NCBI GenBank assembly: GCA_963677395.2
Contig: OY781965.2
Span: 558,001-622,000 of the forward strand
Direction of reading: 5' to 3'
From: G963667975 sp963677395
Lineage (GTDB): Bacteria; Bacteroidota; Bacteroidia; Bacteroidales; G963667975
DNA: 64,000 bases
Part shown: positions 53,201 to 63,500 of the stretch, piece by piece
How the letters are laid out: each line of letters starts with the position of its first letter
Numbering within the stretch: the stretch's first letter is position 1
Notes under the pieces: model-generated
The model's input: the letters and a program-made list of their open reading frames with translations, nothing else
Databases searched by the model: none
Told to the model about the DNA's origin: nothing
Position numbers and translations under genes: made by a program

Positions 53201-54539
53201 TGTGGATAAATTCAAGAGCTACCGGAGAATTTGCAAAACTTAAGTTGGTTTGACTACCGGGGGTTCCAATCAGATTGAATTTGATTGTAAACAATATGGC
53301 AGAATCAGCCAAAGATTGTCCTAGCAATGCCTGATCGTACCATGAAAAGCTGAGTTTGCCTGATGCAACCTGAGATGTTCCAAAGCTGTTGGCATCCATT
53401 CCATTTACTCCAAATTGTTGAACTGAAATGAAAGAAGCAATTGTTGGGTCAAACTGAATGGTTCCCTGAGCAGAGATCATACTGATGAAATTTTTAACCC
53501 GAACCGGAATTTCAACCTGACCTCCGTTTACCCCGTTTACGCTGTCAATTCGTAATGTCAGATTTGCAGGTACTGGCGTTGATGTGATTATGATCTTACC
53601 GGATTGGGTTGTAACAGGGACTGTAGCTAAGGAAGTATTAATAAATTCAAGAGCTACCGGGCTTCCGGAAAAACCAACGGTTGAGTAATCTCCCGAATTC
53701 CCCATTAATGTAAATTTTATAGCAAAAAGTACGGATGAATCGGCTAGTGTAACGCCATTTAGTGTTGCATCCGACCATGAAAACATTACTTTTCCGGAAG
53801 ATGTCTGACTTAATCCAAAATCACTCGAAAGCATACCGGGAAGACCGATATTTTCAATAGAATTAAAGCTTATAACGGCAGGGTTAAATGTTACAGTCCC
53901 CTGAGCGGAAACCATCTGTGAAAATTGCTTTACACGAACAGGTAAGATAATCTGGGATCCACTTAATCCTGAGGCTGTATCTGCAAATAACTTTAGTGAG
54001 GTTACCGGATTTGTACCGGGAATAAAAACTTTTCCGCTTACCGAAGTTACACTCACTGTATTGTAAGATGCGTCAATAAATTCAATGGGTGTAGGATTGC
54101 TGGTAAAAGAAATTGCTGATTGCTGTCCTGCAGAACCAATAACATCAAATTTCAGAGCAAAGAGTATGGATGAATCAGCCAGACTTTGTGCAGTCAGGTT
54201 TGCATCGTACCAGGTAAAGGTTAGTTTACCATTGTTTACCATCGATAATCCGAAATTACCACTATTCATCCCGGGTAATCCATAGGTTGTTATAGATGAA
54301 AAACTTACGATTGCCGGATTGTATTCTATTGTTCCCTGTGCCGAAACAATATTCTGAAAGTTTTTTACCCTGACCGGAACCACAATTTGGGTTCCGGGAG
54401 CAATGGCTGTTACAGAGTCAATCTTCACAATTACACTGCCGTTTGCTGATTCTATTCCACAAAAAGATGTGAGAAGTAACAGAATTAAACTGGCAACTAT
54501 ATTGGCAAATTTTTGTTTCATAAATTTTGTATTGAGCAT
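47214..54539 (-). CDS. Giant T9SS cargo: three cohesin-like domains, 18 Ig-like repeats, PKD, sorting domain
   Basis: 2441 residues from MLNTKFMKQKF; a start at the second Met (54521) is equally possible and gives a compact signal peptide ending near residue 33. Three cohesin-like beta-sandwiches of about 145 residues follow (about 33-170, 180-320, 325-465), each with SAQGTIxFNPxIxSF and LADSxILFxIKF. Next come 18 Ig-like repeats of 90 residues (about 569-2187), each with xKPxTPxGSxxLCxNxxNT and SDSLxVxIxPL. A PKD domain (NTYNWVFGDNSTNSTQINP-type, about residues 2290-2360) and a T9SS type A sorting domain (KVYPNPAHQNF start) end the protein. No enzyme domain is seen. It would be a surface or matrix scaffold. 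It starts 12 bp after the upstream giant gene, so they are one operon. Confidence 0.88.
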   Translation of the reverse strand: MLNTKFMKQKFANIVASLILLLLTSFCGIESANGSVIVKIDSVTAIAPGTQIVVPVRVKNFQNIVSAQGTIEYNPAIVSFSSITTYGLPGMNSGNFGLSMVNNGKLTFTWYDANLTAQSLADSSILFALKFDVIGSAGQQSAISFTSNPTPIEFIDASYNTVSVTSVSGKVFIPGTNPVTSLKLFADTASGLSGSQIILPVRVKQFSQMVSAQGTVTFNPAVISFNSIENIGLPGMLSSDFGLSQTSSGKVMFSWSDATLNGVTLADSSVLFAIKFTLMGNSGDYSTVGFSGSPVALEFINTSLATVPVTTQSGKIIITSTPVPANLTLRIDSVNGVNGGQVEIPVRVKNFISMISAQGTIQFDPTIASFISVQQFGVNGMDANSFGTSQVASGKLSFSWYDQALLGQSLADSAILFTIKFNLIGTPGSQTNLSFANSPVALEFIHSSYANISANLISGNIKLFGLITLSTGTISGSPFCSGQNLNVPYVTSGTMAAGNLFTAQLSDTSGLFSNPITIGSLTATTSGSISATLPGNLTPGTHYKIRVISSNPAIIGSDNGSNLTISTLPTKPITPVGSSLLCQNNANTDYSTSGCQYATSYIWTILPVSAGTINGNSNSATVDWNNTFTGTAKICVKGVNNCGTGTPSDTLSITLNPLPLKPATPAGTTTLCQNASNTNYSSAGSLYSSTYEWSINPATAGVISGSGMTISVDWNDLFSGTAKISVKGTNNCGSSIASDSLTITISPLPAKPGTPTGSTVLCENNANTSYSTTGSTFASSYIWSITPASAGSVSGTGTTVSIDWNNTFSGIVKISVKGTNTCGTGMSSDSLSVTLNPLPLKPATPAGTSPVCQGTAISGVSTTGSTNASAFVWSIYPSTAGTISGTTASATINWNAAFSGSAKIAVKGQNSCGMSVASDSLSIVITPLPLKPATPAGSAVLCENSSNTSYSTAGSSNASSYIWSIYPASAGTISGTASSAIVDWNNSFTGVVKISVIGMNSCGNSISSDSLTVNINALPAKPGIPTGSTVLCENNTNTSYSTTGSTFASSYIWSITPASAGSVSGSGTTVSIDWNNTFSGIVKISVKGTNTCGTGLSSDSLSVTLNPLPLKPATPAGTSPVCQGTASSMVTTSGSTNATAFVWSIYPSTAGTISGTTASATINWNAAFSGSAKIAVKGQNSCGMSVASDSLSIVITPLPLKPATPAGSAVLCENSSNTSYSTAGSTNASSYIWSIYPTSAGTISGTASSAIVDWNNSFTGIVKISVIGMNSCGNSISSDSLTVNINALPAKPGTPTGSTVLCENNTNTSYSTTGSTFASSYIWSITPASAGSVSGSGTTASIDWNNTFSGIVKISVKGTNTCGTGLSSDSLSVTLNPLPLKPATPAGTSPVCQGTATSGVSTTGSTNASAFVWSIYPSTAGTISGTTASATINWNAAFSGSAKIAVKGQNSCGMSVVSDSLSIAISPLPLKPSTPAGSAVLCENSSNTSYSTAGSTNASSYIWSIYPASAGTISGSATSAIVDWNNSFTGIVKISVIGMNSCGNSISSDSLTVNINALPAKPGIPTGSTVLCENNANTSYSTTGSTFASSYIWSITPASAGSVSGSGTTASIDWNNTFSGIVKISVKGTNTCGTGLSSDSLSVTLNPLPLKPATPAGTSPVCQGTASSMVTTSGSTNATAFVWSIYPSTAGTISGTTASATINWNAAFSGTAKIAVKGQNSCGMSVASDSLSIVITPLPLKPATPTGSTVLCENSSNTSYSTAGSTNASSYTWSIYPTSAGTISGSATSAIVDWNNSFTGIVKISVIGMNSCGNSISSDSLTVNINALPAKPGIPTGSTVLCENNANTSYSTTGSTFASSYIWSITPASAGSVSGSGTTVSIDWNNTFSGIVKISVKGTNTCGTGVSSDSLSVTLNPLPLKPATPAGTSPVCQGTATSGVSTTGSTNASAFVWSIYPSTAGTISGTTASATINWNAAFSGTAKIAVKGQNSCGTGISSDSLDIVISPMPLMPATPTGVTTLCENSPSTTYTTSGGLYATSYNWSIYPASAGTITGNSSSVTVDWDNAFTGIVKISVIGSNSCGTSISSDSLVVTIQALPGQPTIPTGPASLSQNSPNSNYTTTGTNATFYTWNITPLAAGTVSGNTTSAIVDWTNNFTGIVKISVIAQNSCGSSSSSDSLTVTITPLPIAEFLNTLDSICPGVNDTLKIQLTGTAPWSVSYNNGVTNLNINNITTSPYSLIVSPVTTTTYRLISVSDASWTSVANDSVKVVVRPLPVAYFTNTTNGMNVSFINSSTNASTYNWVFGDNSTNSTQINPNHTYSVTGTYTVILTATNQCGSDDFQDTVHVSNIGIKEAEIVENLKVYPNPAHQNFTIVFKSSMKIFTVQILNEIGQVMIEQKVYQSNDGEYINAFDVSQLPTGIYLIRLQNGIQSKTTKVLIQ
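47979..52835 (-). repeat. 18 tandem 270-bp coding repeats with an 810-bp higher-order period
   Basis: Eighteen 90-codon units. Between about 48515 and 52295 they cycle as three types (starting PAKPGxPTGSTVLC, PLKPATPAGTSPVC and PLKPATPAGSAVLC), so the DNA nearly repeats every 810 bp, with only scattered base changes between copies (for example around 48997, 49807, 50617 and 51427). Confidence 0.92.
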
Positions 54540-54551
54540 TTAATCAATAAT

Positions 54552-57500
54552 TTATCTTGTAATTGTGAGCTTTCTCATACTTTGAAAATTACCGGCTTTC
54601 ATTCGGATAAAATAGGTTCCGTTGCTCAATTGTTTTTGCTGAACGTTGGTTCCATTCCAAATGAGCTTATTTCTTCCTGCAGGATAAATAGTTGATGTTG
54701 AATATATTTCTTCTCCGATAGTGTTATAAATAGCAAATTCAACTTTTTGTTCTGTCGGAATTCTGAAGCTAATTTCGGTAGAGAGTGTAAATGGATTTGG
54801 ATAGTTTTGATCGAGGCAGTAACCCTGATTTTCTTGTTCTTCAATTCCAATAGCAGAATTTATTACCAGCGGTGAAGTTAGCTCAAATTCGGGATTAAGT
54901 GAATTCAACTGCCAGTTAAATCCTTCGGAACGCGTTAAGCTTGAGTTTAGTTTGATGTTGGCCAAATCTCCTTGAATTCCAATTACTTTAAAAACAAGTT
55001 CAAAAAGGGTTGTTCCATCATTCAGCGTAATACCAGAAGCAAGCTCAGTACTCCACATTACAGCAAGTTTCCCTGCATTGGCTTGTTGATTTCCGAAATA
55101 GTTTTCCAAAGCAACGTTATTCATATTTTGAAGCTCAAGAACTGCGGGATTCCAGTTTAAAGTGTACTGATATCCACTTATCTGATTGAAATCTTTTACT
55201 TTGATCGGGATAACGATTGTGCTTCCGGTTGAAACATTCATCCCGTCAGTGTAGAAATTCAATATACCCGAAGAAGATTTTGAAATAGTATTACTCCAGC
55301 TATTATTGACGTCACCGAGTTTCATTCCAATAAAATCAAGATTTCCGCTTGTAAAAGCATTGTTGATGATTCTGCTTTCGCTGAACGGAAATGGATTTCC
55401 CGGATTCGGAAAACTCAAATCAGAGCCTGCAAATGCCCAAAGTTTATTTCCGGGGAAGAAATTGCTGGTGTGCAAGATCATTCTGCGCGTTAAGATGATA
55501 TCCATGGTGGTAACAGAACCGCTTTGATTTACGTCGGCCGCAATAACTTTGTACGGAGAATTAAACGGAGCAACGTTCAGTATATGGCGTTGCATCAGGA
55601 TGATATCGAGGGTTGAAATACCGTTATCCGGTACACTATCGTTGTTTTTAGAAGGAGAAATAGTATAACTGTTTGAAGCTGTTACATCGAAAGAGTATAA
55701 TCCGTTTGATGTTGTTACCATATTCTGGTTTCCGGTAGCTCCTGAAAGCGTTAATGCCACACCTTTAATTGCCTGATTATCTTCTGATTTTACTTGTCCT
55801 GAGATTGTTGCCATTGAGGTAGCATTTGCAACACTTACGGTTACGCTGGCAGAAGGGCTTTCACATCCGAAAACGGTCGCTTTTACAAAATAAGTACCAT
55901 CTAACGCAGAAGTTGCATTTGCAATAACAGGATTTTGTATAGAAGATGTAAATCCGGTGGTGCTGGTCCATGCATAGGTTGCGTTTGGAATAGTTGAGGC
56001 TGTGAGTAATAGCGAGCCATTAAGCGGTACCGGAGAATTGCTTCCGGCAGTTGGTACCGCCGGTATTTGGTTTACAACAACATTTACAGGTGTTGAATAT
56101 GCCGGACAACCGTTGCCTCCTAAAACTCTTACAGCATAGCTTCCGGAAGTATTTACAGTGATTGATTTAGAGATTTCATCATTTGGTATCCATTGATTTC
56201 CTGATTGATAACTTGATGTAAGTGTAACGTTGCCACCTGCACAGAATGTAGTTGGTCCATTAGCTGTTACCAACGGATTTGCCGGTGAAGGCAACACTGT
56301 TACCACAACAGGTGTTGAAGAAGCGGAACAGCCGTTCCCTATTGTAACAGAGTAAGAACCGCTATTTTTTATGGTAATGGATGGTGTGGTTAAATTGCCC
56401 GGATTCCAGATGTTTCCGGTGAAAATACTGGAGGTAAGAATAACGCTGTCACCTGCACAGAATGTTGTTGATCCACTGGTAGTTACGGCTGGTGCAGCAG
56501 ATAATGGCGTAACGGTTACATTTACCGGATTTGAAGTGGAAGAGCATCCGTTAGCATCCGTGTAAGTTGCAGTATATGAACCAGTGTTGCCCGCGTTGAT
56601 GTGCTGAGTAGTTTGCCCGTTCGGCAGCCATTTATTTCCGCTTGCATAGCTCGAAGAAAGCTGAACACTGTTTCCGGAACAAATTTGCGTTGAACCGTTT
56701 GCCGTAATTACCGGAGCTGTTGGTAAAGGATTTACCGTTACAACTTTAGGTGCAGATGTAGAAGAACAACCACTACCATTGTTTACAGAAACAGTGTAAC
56801 TTCCTGAATTGTACACCGTAATTGATTGTGTGGTCATTCCATTCGACCAGAGATTACCACTGTTGCTGTTTGATGTCAGCATAATAGAATCTCCCATACA
56901 GAATGTAAGCGGTTTATTTGCCGTAATTGTAGCGGAAACAGCTTGAGTAATGGAGAATGAAGCATCACTTAAATCGTAAATTGCATTATTCACTCCATCT
57001 TTTACACGGATGATACAATTATTTGAACTTATATTCGGGACATTCCAATTGTAACTGTTTGAAGTGGTTGTATAGTTTGAGGCAATAGTATTCCAGCTAG
57101 TTCCGCCATTTACCGAATATTCGAGGACATAGTTTTGAGATGTTCCGCTGTTGGTCCAGTTGATGGTATAAGGAGCACAACCCGAAATTACTTCACCACC
57201 ATTAGGATTAGTAAGTGTGATGACCTGCTGTGCAGATGTAATGGTGAAAACATAATCACTCTTATCTGTTTTACAGTAACTTACGTTATCTGTAACCCGA
57301 ACCATGCAGTTTGAGGAAAGGGTTGAAGGAACAGTCCATGCATAAGTTCCATTGGTTGTGTAGTAATTAAATGCAATATTTGTCCATGTATTTCCTCCGT
57401 TGGTTGAGTAATCGATGTCATAATAGTTGGAAGTTCCATCAGCTGTCCATTTTATGTTATAGGTAGTTCCGGCCTGAATACTTCCTCCAAAGTTTGGTTG

Positions 57501-60500
57501 TAATAGAGTGATTGTAGGTGAGATCGTAAATGTACTATCACTTACATCAACTTTTATAGAGTTATCATAGTCTGTTACTCTCACCAAACATTGATTAGAA
57601 GGTGTATTCGGGATAGACCATGAATAGGTTACGTTAGCATTGCTGTTTGTGTAATTGCTTGTGATTGAAGTCCAGCTTGCCCCGTTATTGATAGAGTAAT
57701 CAATATTATATCTCGAAGAAGTTCCAGCAGCCCAGGTTATCGTTGATTGAGTACATCCTCTCCAGCTTGCAGCACCATTATCGCCATTGGGTGATGTGAT
57801 GCGGATAGTGGGCGAAAGTTTAAAAACAACATTGCTCATATCGTTTACAGCGGTATTCCCGAATTCGCTGACGCGAACCAAACATTTGGTTAATGGGTTG
57901 TCAGTTTGAGGGATTGTCCAGGTGTAGGAACCATCATTCGGCGTTACCGAAGCAATCATATTCCAACTTTGTCCACTGTCCGCAGAATATTCGATTACAA
58001 CATTGGTTGTAAGGAAAGTGGCACTGGACCATGTAATATCGTGGCTTTCGAATTCGTACCATGTTTCAGTTCCATTCGGACTGATCACTGTTGGATTTGC
58101 TGCGATAATGCGGAAAGTATTGTTACTCAGATCGTTTTTACAGGTATTGTCGGCATCTTCTATTTTTACCAGACATGTAGCAGAAGGTGTGTTTGGAACT
58201 GCCCACTGATAGGATGTTCCGGTTGTGTAATAATCTGTAACAATTGTATTCCAGGTATTTCCTGAATTGGTTGAATAGTAGAGATTATAGTAATTGGAAG
58301 TATTGGAAGCAGCCCAGTTTATTGTATTTGGAGTTGAACTCACCGATGAAATAGTTGCAGCCCATCCTGAACTTATAGAGCTTCCGTCCGACGACCAGCG
58401 GAAGGTCAGTTGTCCGGTTGGATTGGATGCAATTATAGTGCCCGGAGAGTAACTGCTGTAATATGTTCCTATCAGAGAAGAAGAAGTGCTGGGACCATTG
58501 TAAATATATAATACATCGTTTGAATTATATGTGCTAAAGCTGGTAAACTCAAATTTTAGCATATTACCCGGAATTTCCGGAGTAAAGGTTTTTACATAAT
58601 ATTCGTTGTAACTATAATTTCCTGAAGAGCCACCTGCATCATAAAAATATCCAGATGAAGTTGTTACTGCTACATTCGACATGTTGTAGGAACCTGCATT
58701 CGCATTGGCTCCTACTGTCGATTGCCACTGTTCTCCACCGTTAGGTGTAAATAAGATAATGTCATTCGTATTCGTAATAGTGAAATAAGCATCGCTCAGA
58801 TCAAATTTTGATGAATTATTTGCATCCGATACGCGAATAAGACAATTTGATGAATTCAGATTTGGAATAACACTCCATGAATAAGTATTTGTGATAGATG
58901 TTGAGTAATAGTTGTTTACAATACTGTTCCAGGTAGTTCCATTATTGGTTGAATATTCAATTTTGTAATAATTGGAGGTGCCACCGGCAAACCACGTAAT
59001 ATCGTATGAACGACATCCATACAAAACTTCTCCACCATTTGGAGCAGTTATGGTAACATGGGGTTCTATTACAAAAACAGCATCACTTTGATCTGCGTTG
59101 CAGGAAATATTTTTATCTTCTACCTTGATTAACGCAGTATTAGAAGGGGCATTGGGAACGCTCCAGTTATACGTGCCGCCCGAAGTACTCGTGGTAATTG
59201 CAGTCCAGTTTATTCCATTATCTGTTGAATAATATAGTTTTACGGCTGTTGTTGGTCCGCTTGTTGTATATTTGATTTGTTGAGTAGTTCCTACTTTCCA
59301 GCTTTCGCCTCCATTGGGAGTAAGTAGTAATGCATTGGTTACCTGTGAAATACTAAAAGAGGCATCACTGATATCGGTTTTTGAAGGGGTAAATAAATCA
59401 GAAACTTTAATCCGGCAGTTGGTTGAAGAAACCGTGTTTGGCACAACCCATGTATAAGTACAATTTACAGCGGTAGTACTATAATCGCTTATGATTGTAT
59501 TCCAGTTATTTCCTCCATCAGTTGAATATTGAATTAAATAGTGGTTATTTGTTGCACCAGCTGTCCATGCTATGGTTTTACTTTCACAACCCAGGAAGTT
59601 TTCTCCTCCGTTGGGCGAAGTAATGGTAATAAACGGAGCAAGTGTAAACACATTATCGCTGAGATCGAAATTTGCCGGATTATTTGCCTCGGCTACTTTT
59701 ACCAATGCTTTGATTGAAGGTGTGTTCGGGATTGTCCAGCTATAACTTCCGCTGTTTGAAGTTGATGCAACAACTGGTAACCAGTTTGCACCAGAGTCGA
59801 TAGAATAATCAATTTTTACATAAGATGACAAGAAACTACCAGAAGTCCATGTGATAGATTGTGTTTTTCCAGCTAACCATGTTTCTCCACCGTTTGGAGC
59901 GGTTAATTGGCGTGGTGCCGGAGTAATAGTGAATACAGCATTGCTCTGGTCGGTTTTACAGCTATTGCTATAATCTTCTACCTTTATCAGGCAGGTTGCT
60001 GAAGGTGAGTTTGGTAAGTTCCATGAGTAAGTGCCTCCTGATGTTGAACTTACAATATTAGTCCAGGTAGAGCCCCCATTCAGTGAATAATCAATTTTTA
60101 CAGAAGAAGTAGAACCACTGGTTGCATAAAGAATATCATAGGTATTCCATCCTTGTATGATTTCGCCACCATTTGGAGCTAATACCTGAACATTAGATGT
60201 TTGTGTAAGGCTGAATGTTGAATCACTGATGTCTGATTTAGTAGCATCACCTGCATCCCGAACTCTGATTTTACAGTTCGGAAGTGAAATATTTGGCATA
60301 GTTGCCCAGGTATATGTTGCATTAGTTGAACTTGTTGAATAATTTGAAATAATTGTATTCCAAGATGTTCCGTTGTTGGAAGTATAATCAATATTGAATA
60401 CACCGGAAGTTCCTCCGGTAGTCCAGCGAACCATGTAGTTGTTGCATCCTTCAAGTATATTTCCGCCATTCGGAGCTGTGACAGTGATGTATGGAAGTAT

Positions 60501-63500
60501 CGAAAAAACGGCATCCGAAGAATCTTTCTGTACCGGATTACCAACTTCGCTTACCCGCACAAGACACTGATTTGAAGGAGTATTGGGTACTGCCCATGTG
60601 TAGGATCCATTGTTCGGGGTTGAAGCAATGATTGTATTCCAGCTTTGTCCGTTGTTGATGGAGTAATCTATGGAAACATTGGAAGTTAAATACGAAGCAT
60701 TCGACCATGTGATGGTTCGTGATGTTCCGGCAAAAATAGATTCGCCACCATTGGGTGTTAACATGTAAGGTGTAGCTGCTACAATGGTAAAGTTCGCATT
60801 GCTGATGTCAAATTTACAGGTATTATCACCATCTTCTACCTTAATAAGGCAATTAGTTGAAGGCGTATTAGGAACGTTCCAGTTGTAGGTGTTGTTAGAA
60901 ATACTGACATAATCGGCGATAGTGTTCCAGGTTGTACCATTATTTATGGAATAGTAAATATTGTAATATCCTGAAACATTGTTTGATGCCCAGGTGATAT
61001 TTGTAGGAACAGGATTAACTACAGAAATTGTTGCTGCCCAACCTGTATAAGTATAACTATTTGAATTCCATACAAAAGTTAATTGTCCGGTTGGATTTGA
61101 TGCAATAACCGTTCCAGGGCTATAACTGCTGTAATATGAGCCAATTAAAGGAGAACTTGTGCTGGGGCCGTTGTAAATGTATAGTCTGTCATTGGACGTA
61201 TAGGTGTTAAAAGTGCTAAAGTCGAAGCGAAGCATAGCTCCGGGAATAGCTGGGGTGAACGTTTTGGTATAGCTTTCGTATGTGCTATAGTTGCCTGAGG
61301 AACCTCCCGCATCGTAAAAGTAACCAGATGAAGTTGTTACAGGTGTATTTGACATCAAATAAGAACCACCGGATGATGTAGATGTGATTGCTTTCCAGTT
61401 TTCGCCACCATTTGGTGTCATCAAAACAATGTTACTGGAAGCGACCATTGTGAAATTGACATCACTTACATCGGTACGTGCAGGATTGCTTACATCTGTG
61501 ATTCTGATTAAACAATTGGATGACGATACATTAGGTAAAACACCCCAGTTATAGCTTGAATTAATACTGCTTGAACTATAACTGTTTATAATTGTATTCC
61601 AGCTTTGTCCATTGTTGGTAGAATACTCAATTTTATAGATACCACTGGTTCCTCCAGCTGTCCATGTAATAGATTGTGAATTACATCCGTAGAGATATTC
61701 ACCTCCATTAGGTGAAGTAATGGTGATATGCGGAACAATGGTGAATACTGCATTGCTCTGGTCGAAATTACATGCATTTGTTTTGTCTTCAACTTTGACT
61801 AAAGCAGTTGTTGATATGGTATTGGGAATACTCCAGTTGTAATTTCCTCCCGAAGTACTCGAAGTAATTGCAGTCCAGTTTAATCCGTTATCGGTTGAGT
61901 ATGATATTTTAGCAGTGGTTGTCGGGCCACTCAGTACATATTGAATAGGATAGGTGTTTCCTACTTTCCAGTTTTCACTACCATTTGGTGAATTCAATAT
62001 TACATTATTGGTTCCGGTAATGGTAAATGAGCCATTACTTTGGTCAGTTTTGGAGGCATCAAACAAGTCGAAAACACGCAGAAGACATGTTACAGAAGTT
62101 ACATTGTTTACAGTCCAGCTATAGGTGCAATTTGTAGCAGAGGTACTATAACTCTGGATAATTGTATTCCAACTGGTTCCGTTATCGGTTGAGTATTGAA
62201 TGGTATATTGTCCGGAAGTAGCTCCTGCTGTCCATGATACTGTTTTAATTTCACAACCTAAATAATTTTCTCCACCGTTTGGTGACGTTAATGTAATGAA
62301 AGGCGCAAGCGTAAACACATTATCGCTGATATCGTAATTTGCGGGGTTATTCGTTTCTGATACCCTGACCAATGCTTTTACAGTAGGATTGTTTGGGAGT
62401 ATCCAATTGTAACTTCCACTATTTGAGGTTGATGAGGTTATAGGTAGCCAGTTGGCTCCAGAGTCTATTGAATAGTCAATCTTTACATAAGATGATAAGA
62501 AACTACCGGCTGTCCATGTAATTGATTGGGTTTTTCCGGCTAACCATGTTTCTCCACCGTTAGGAGCAGTAAGTTGGCGTGCAGCGGGTATAATGGTGAA
62601 TATAGCATTACTTTGGTCAGTTTTACAACTATTGCTGTAATCCTCAACTTTTATCAAACAGCTAGTGGCTGGAGTATTTGGAACAGTCCATGCGTAACTT
62701 CCTCCGGATGTACTCGTTGTAATGTTGTTCCATGTTGTTCCATTGTTCAGTGAGTAGTCAATTTTTACCGAAGAGGTAGTACCACTGGTTGAGTAGAGAA
62801 TATTATATGTTCCCCATCCTTGCCATATTTCCCCGCCATTAGGTGTTAATACTTGGATATTTGATGTTTGGGTTAATGCAAAGCTTGAGTCACTGATGTC
62901 TGATTTTGTTATATCTGAAACATCACGAACCCGGACTTTGCAATTTGGCAACGAAACATTTGGCATGGTTGACCATGTATATGTTGCATTGGTTGAGCTT
63001 GTTGCATAAGATGAGTTTATCGCATTCCAGGTAATTCCATTATCGGAAGTATATTCAATAGCAAAAGTTCCTGAGGTTCCACCAGTTGTCCAGCGAATGG
63101 TGTAATTGTTACATCCTTCCAGAATGTTTCCTCCGTTGGGTGCTGTTACGGTGATGTAGGGAAGTATTGAGAAAACAGCATCCGAAGAGTCTTTTTGTAC
63201 AGGATTTCCTAACTCGCTCACTCTAACCAGGCATTGTGTTGAAGGTGAATTTGGTACTGCCCATGTGTAGGATCCATTGTTCGGTGTTGAAGCAATGATT
63301 GTATTCCAGCTTTGACCGTTGTTGATGGAGTAATCTATGGAAACATTAGAGGTTAAATATGAGGCATTTGACCATGTAATGGTTCGCGAGGTTCCGGCAA
63401 AAATAGATTCACCACCATTGGGTGTTAACAAATACGGGGTTGCAGCAACGATGGTGAAGTTCGCATTACTTATATCGAATTTACAGGTGTTATCACCATC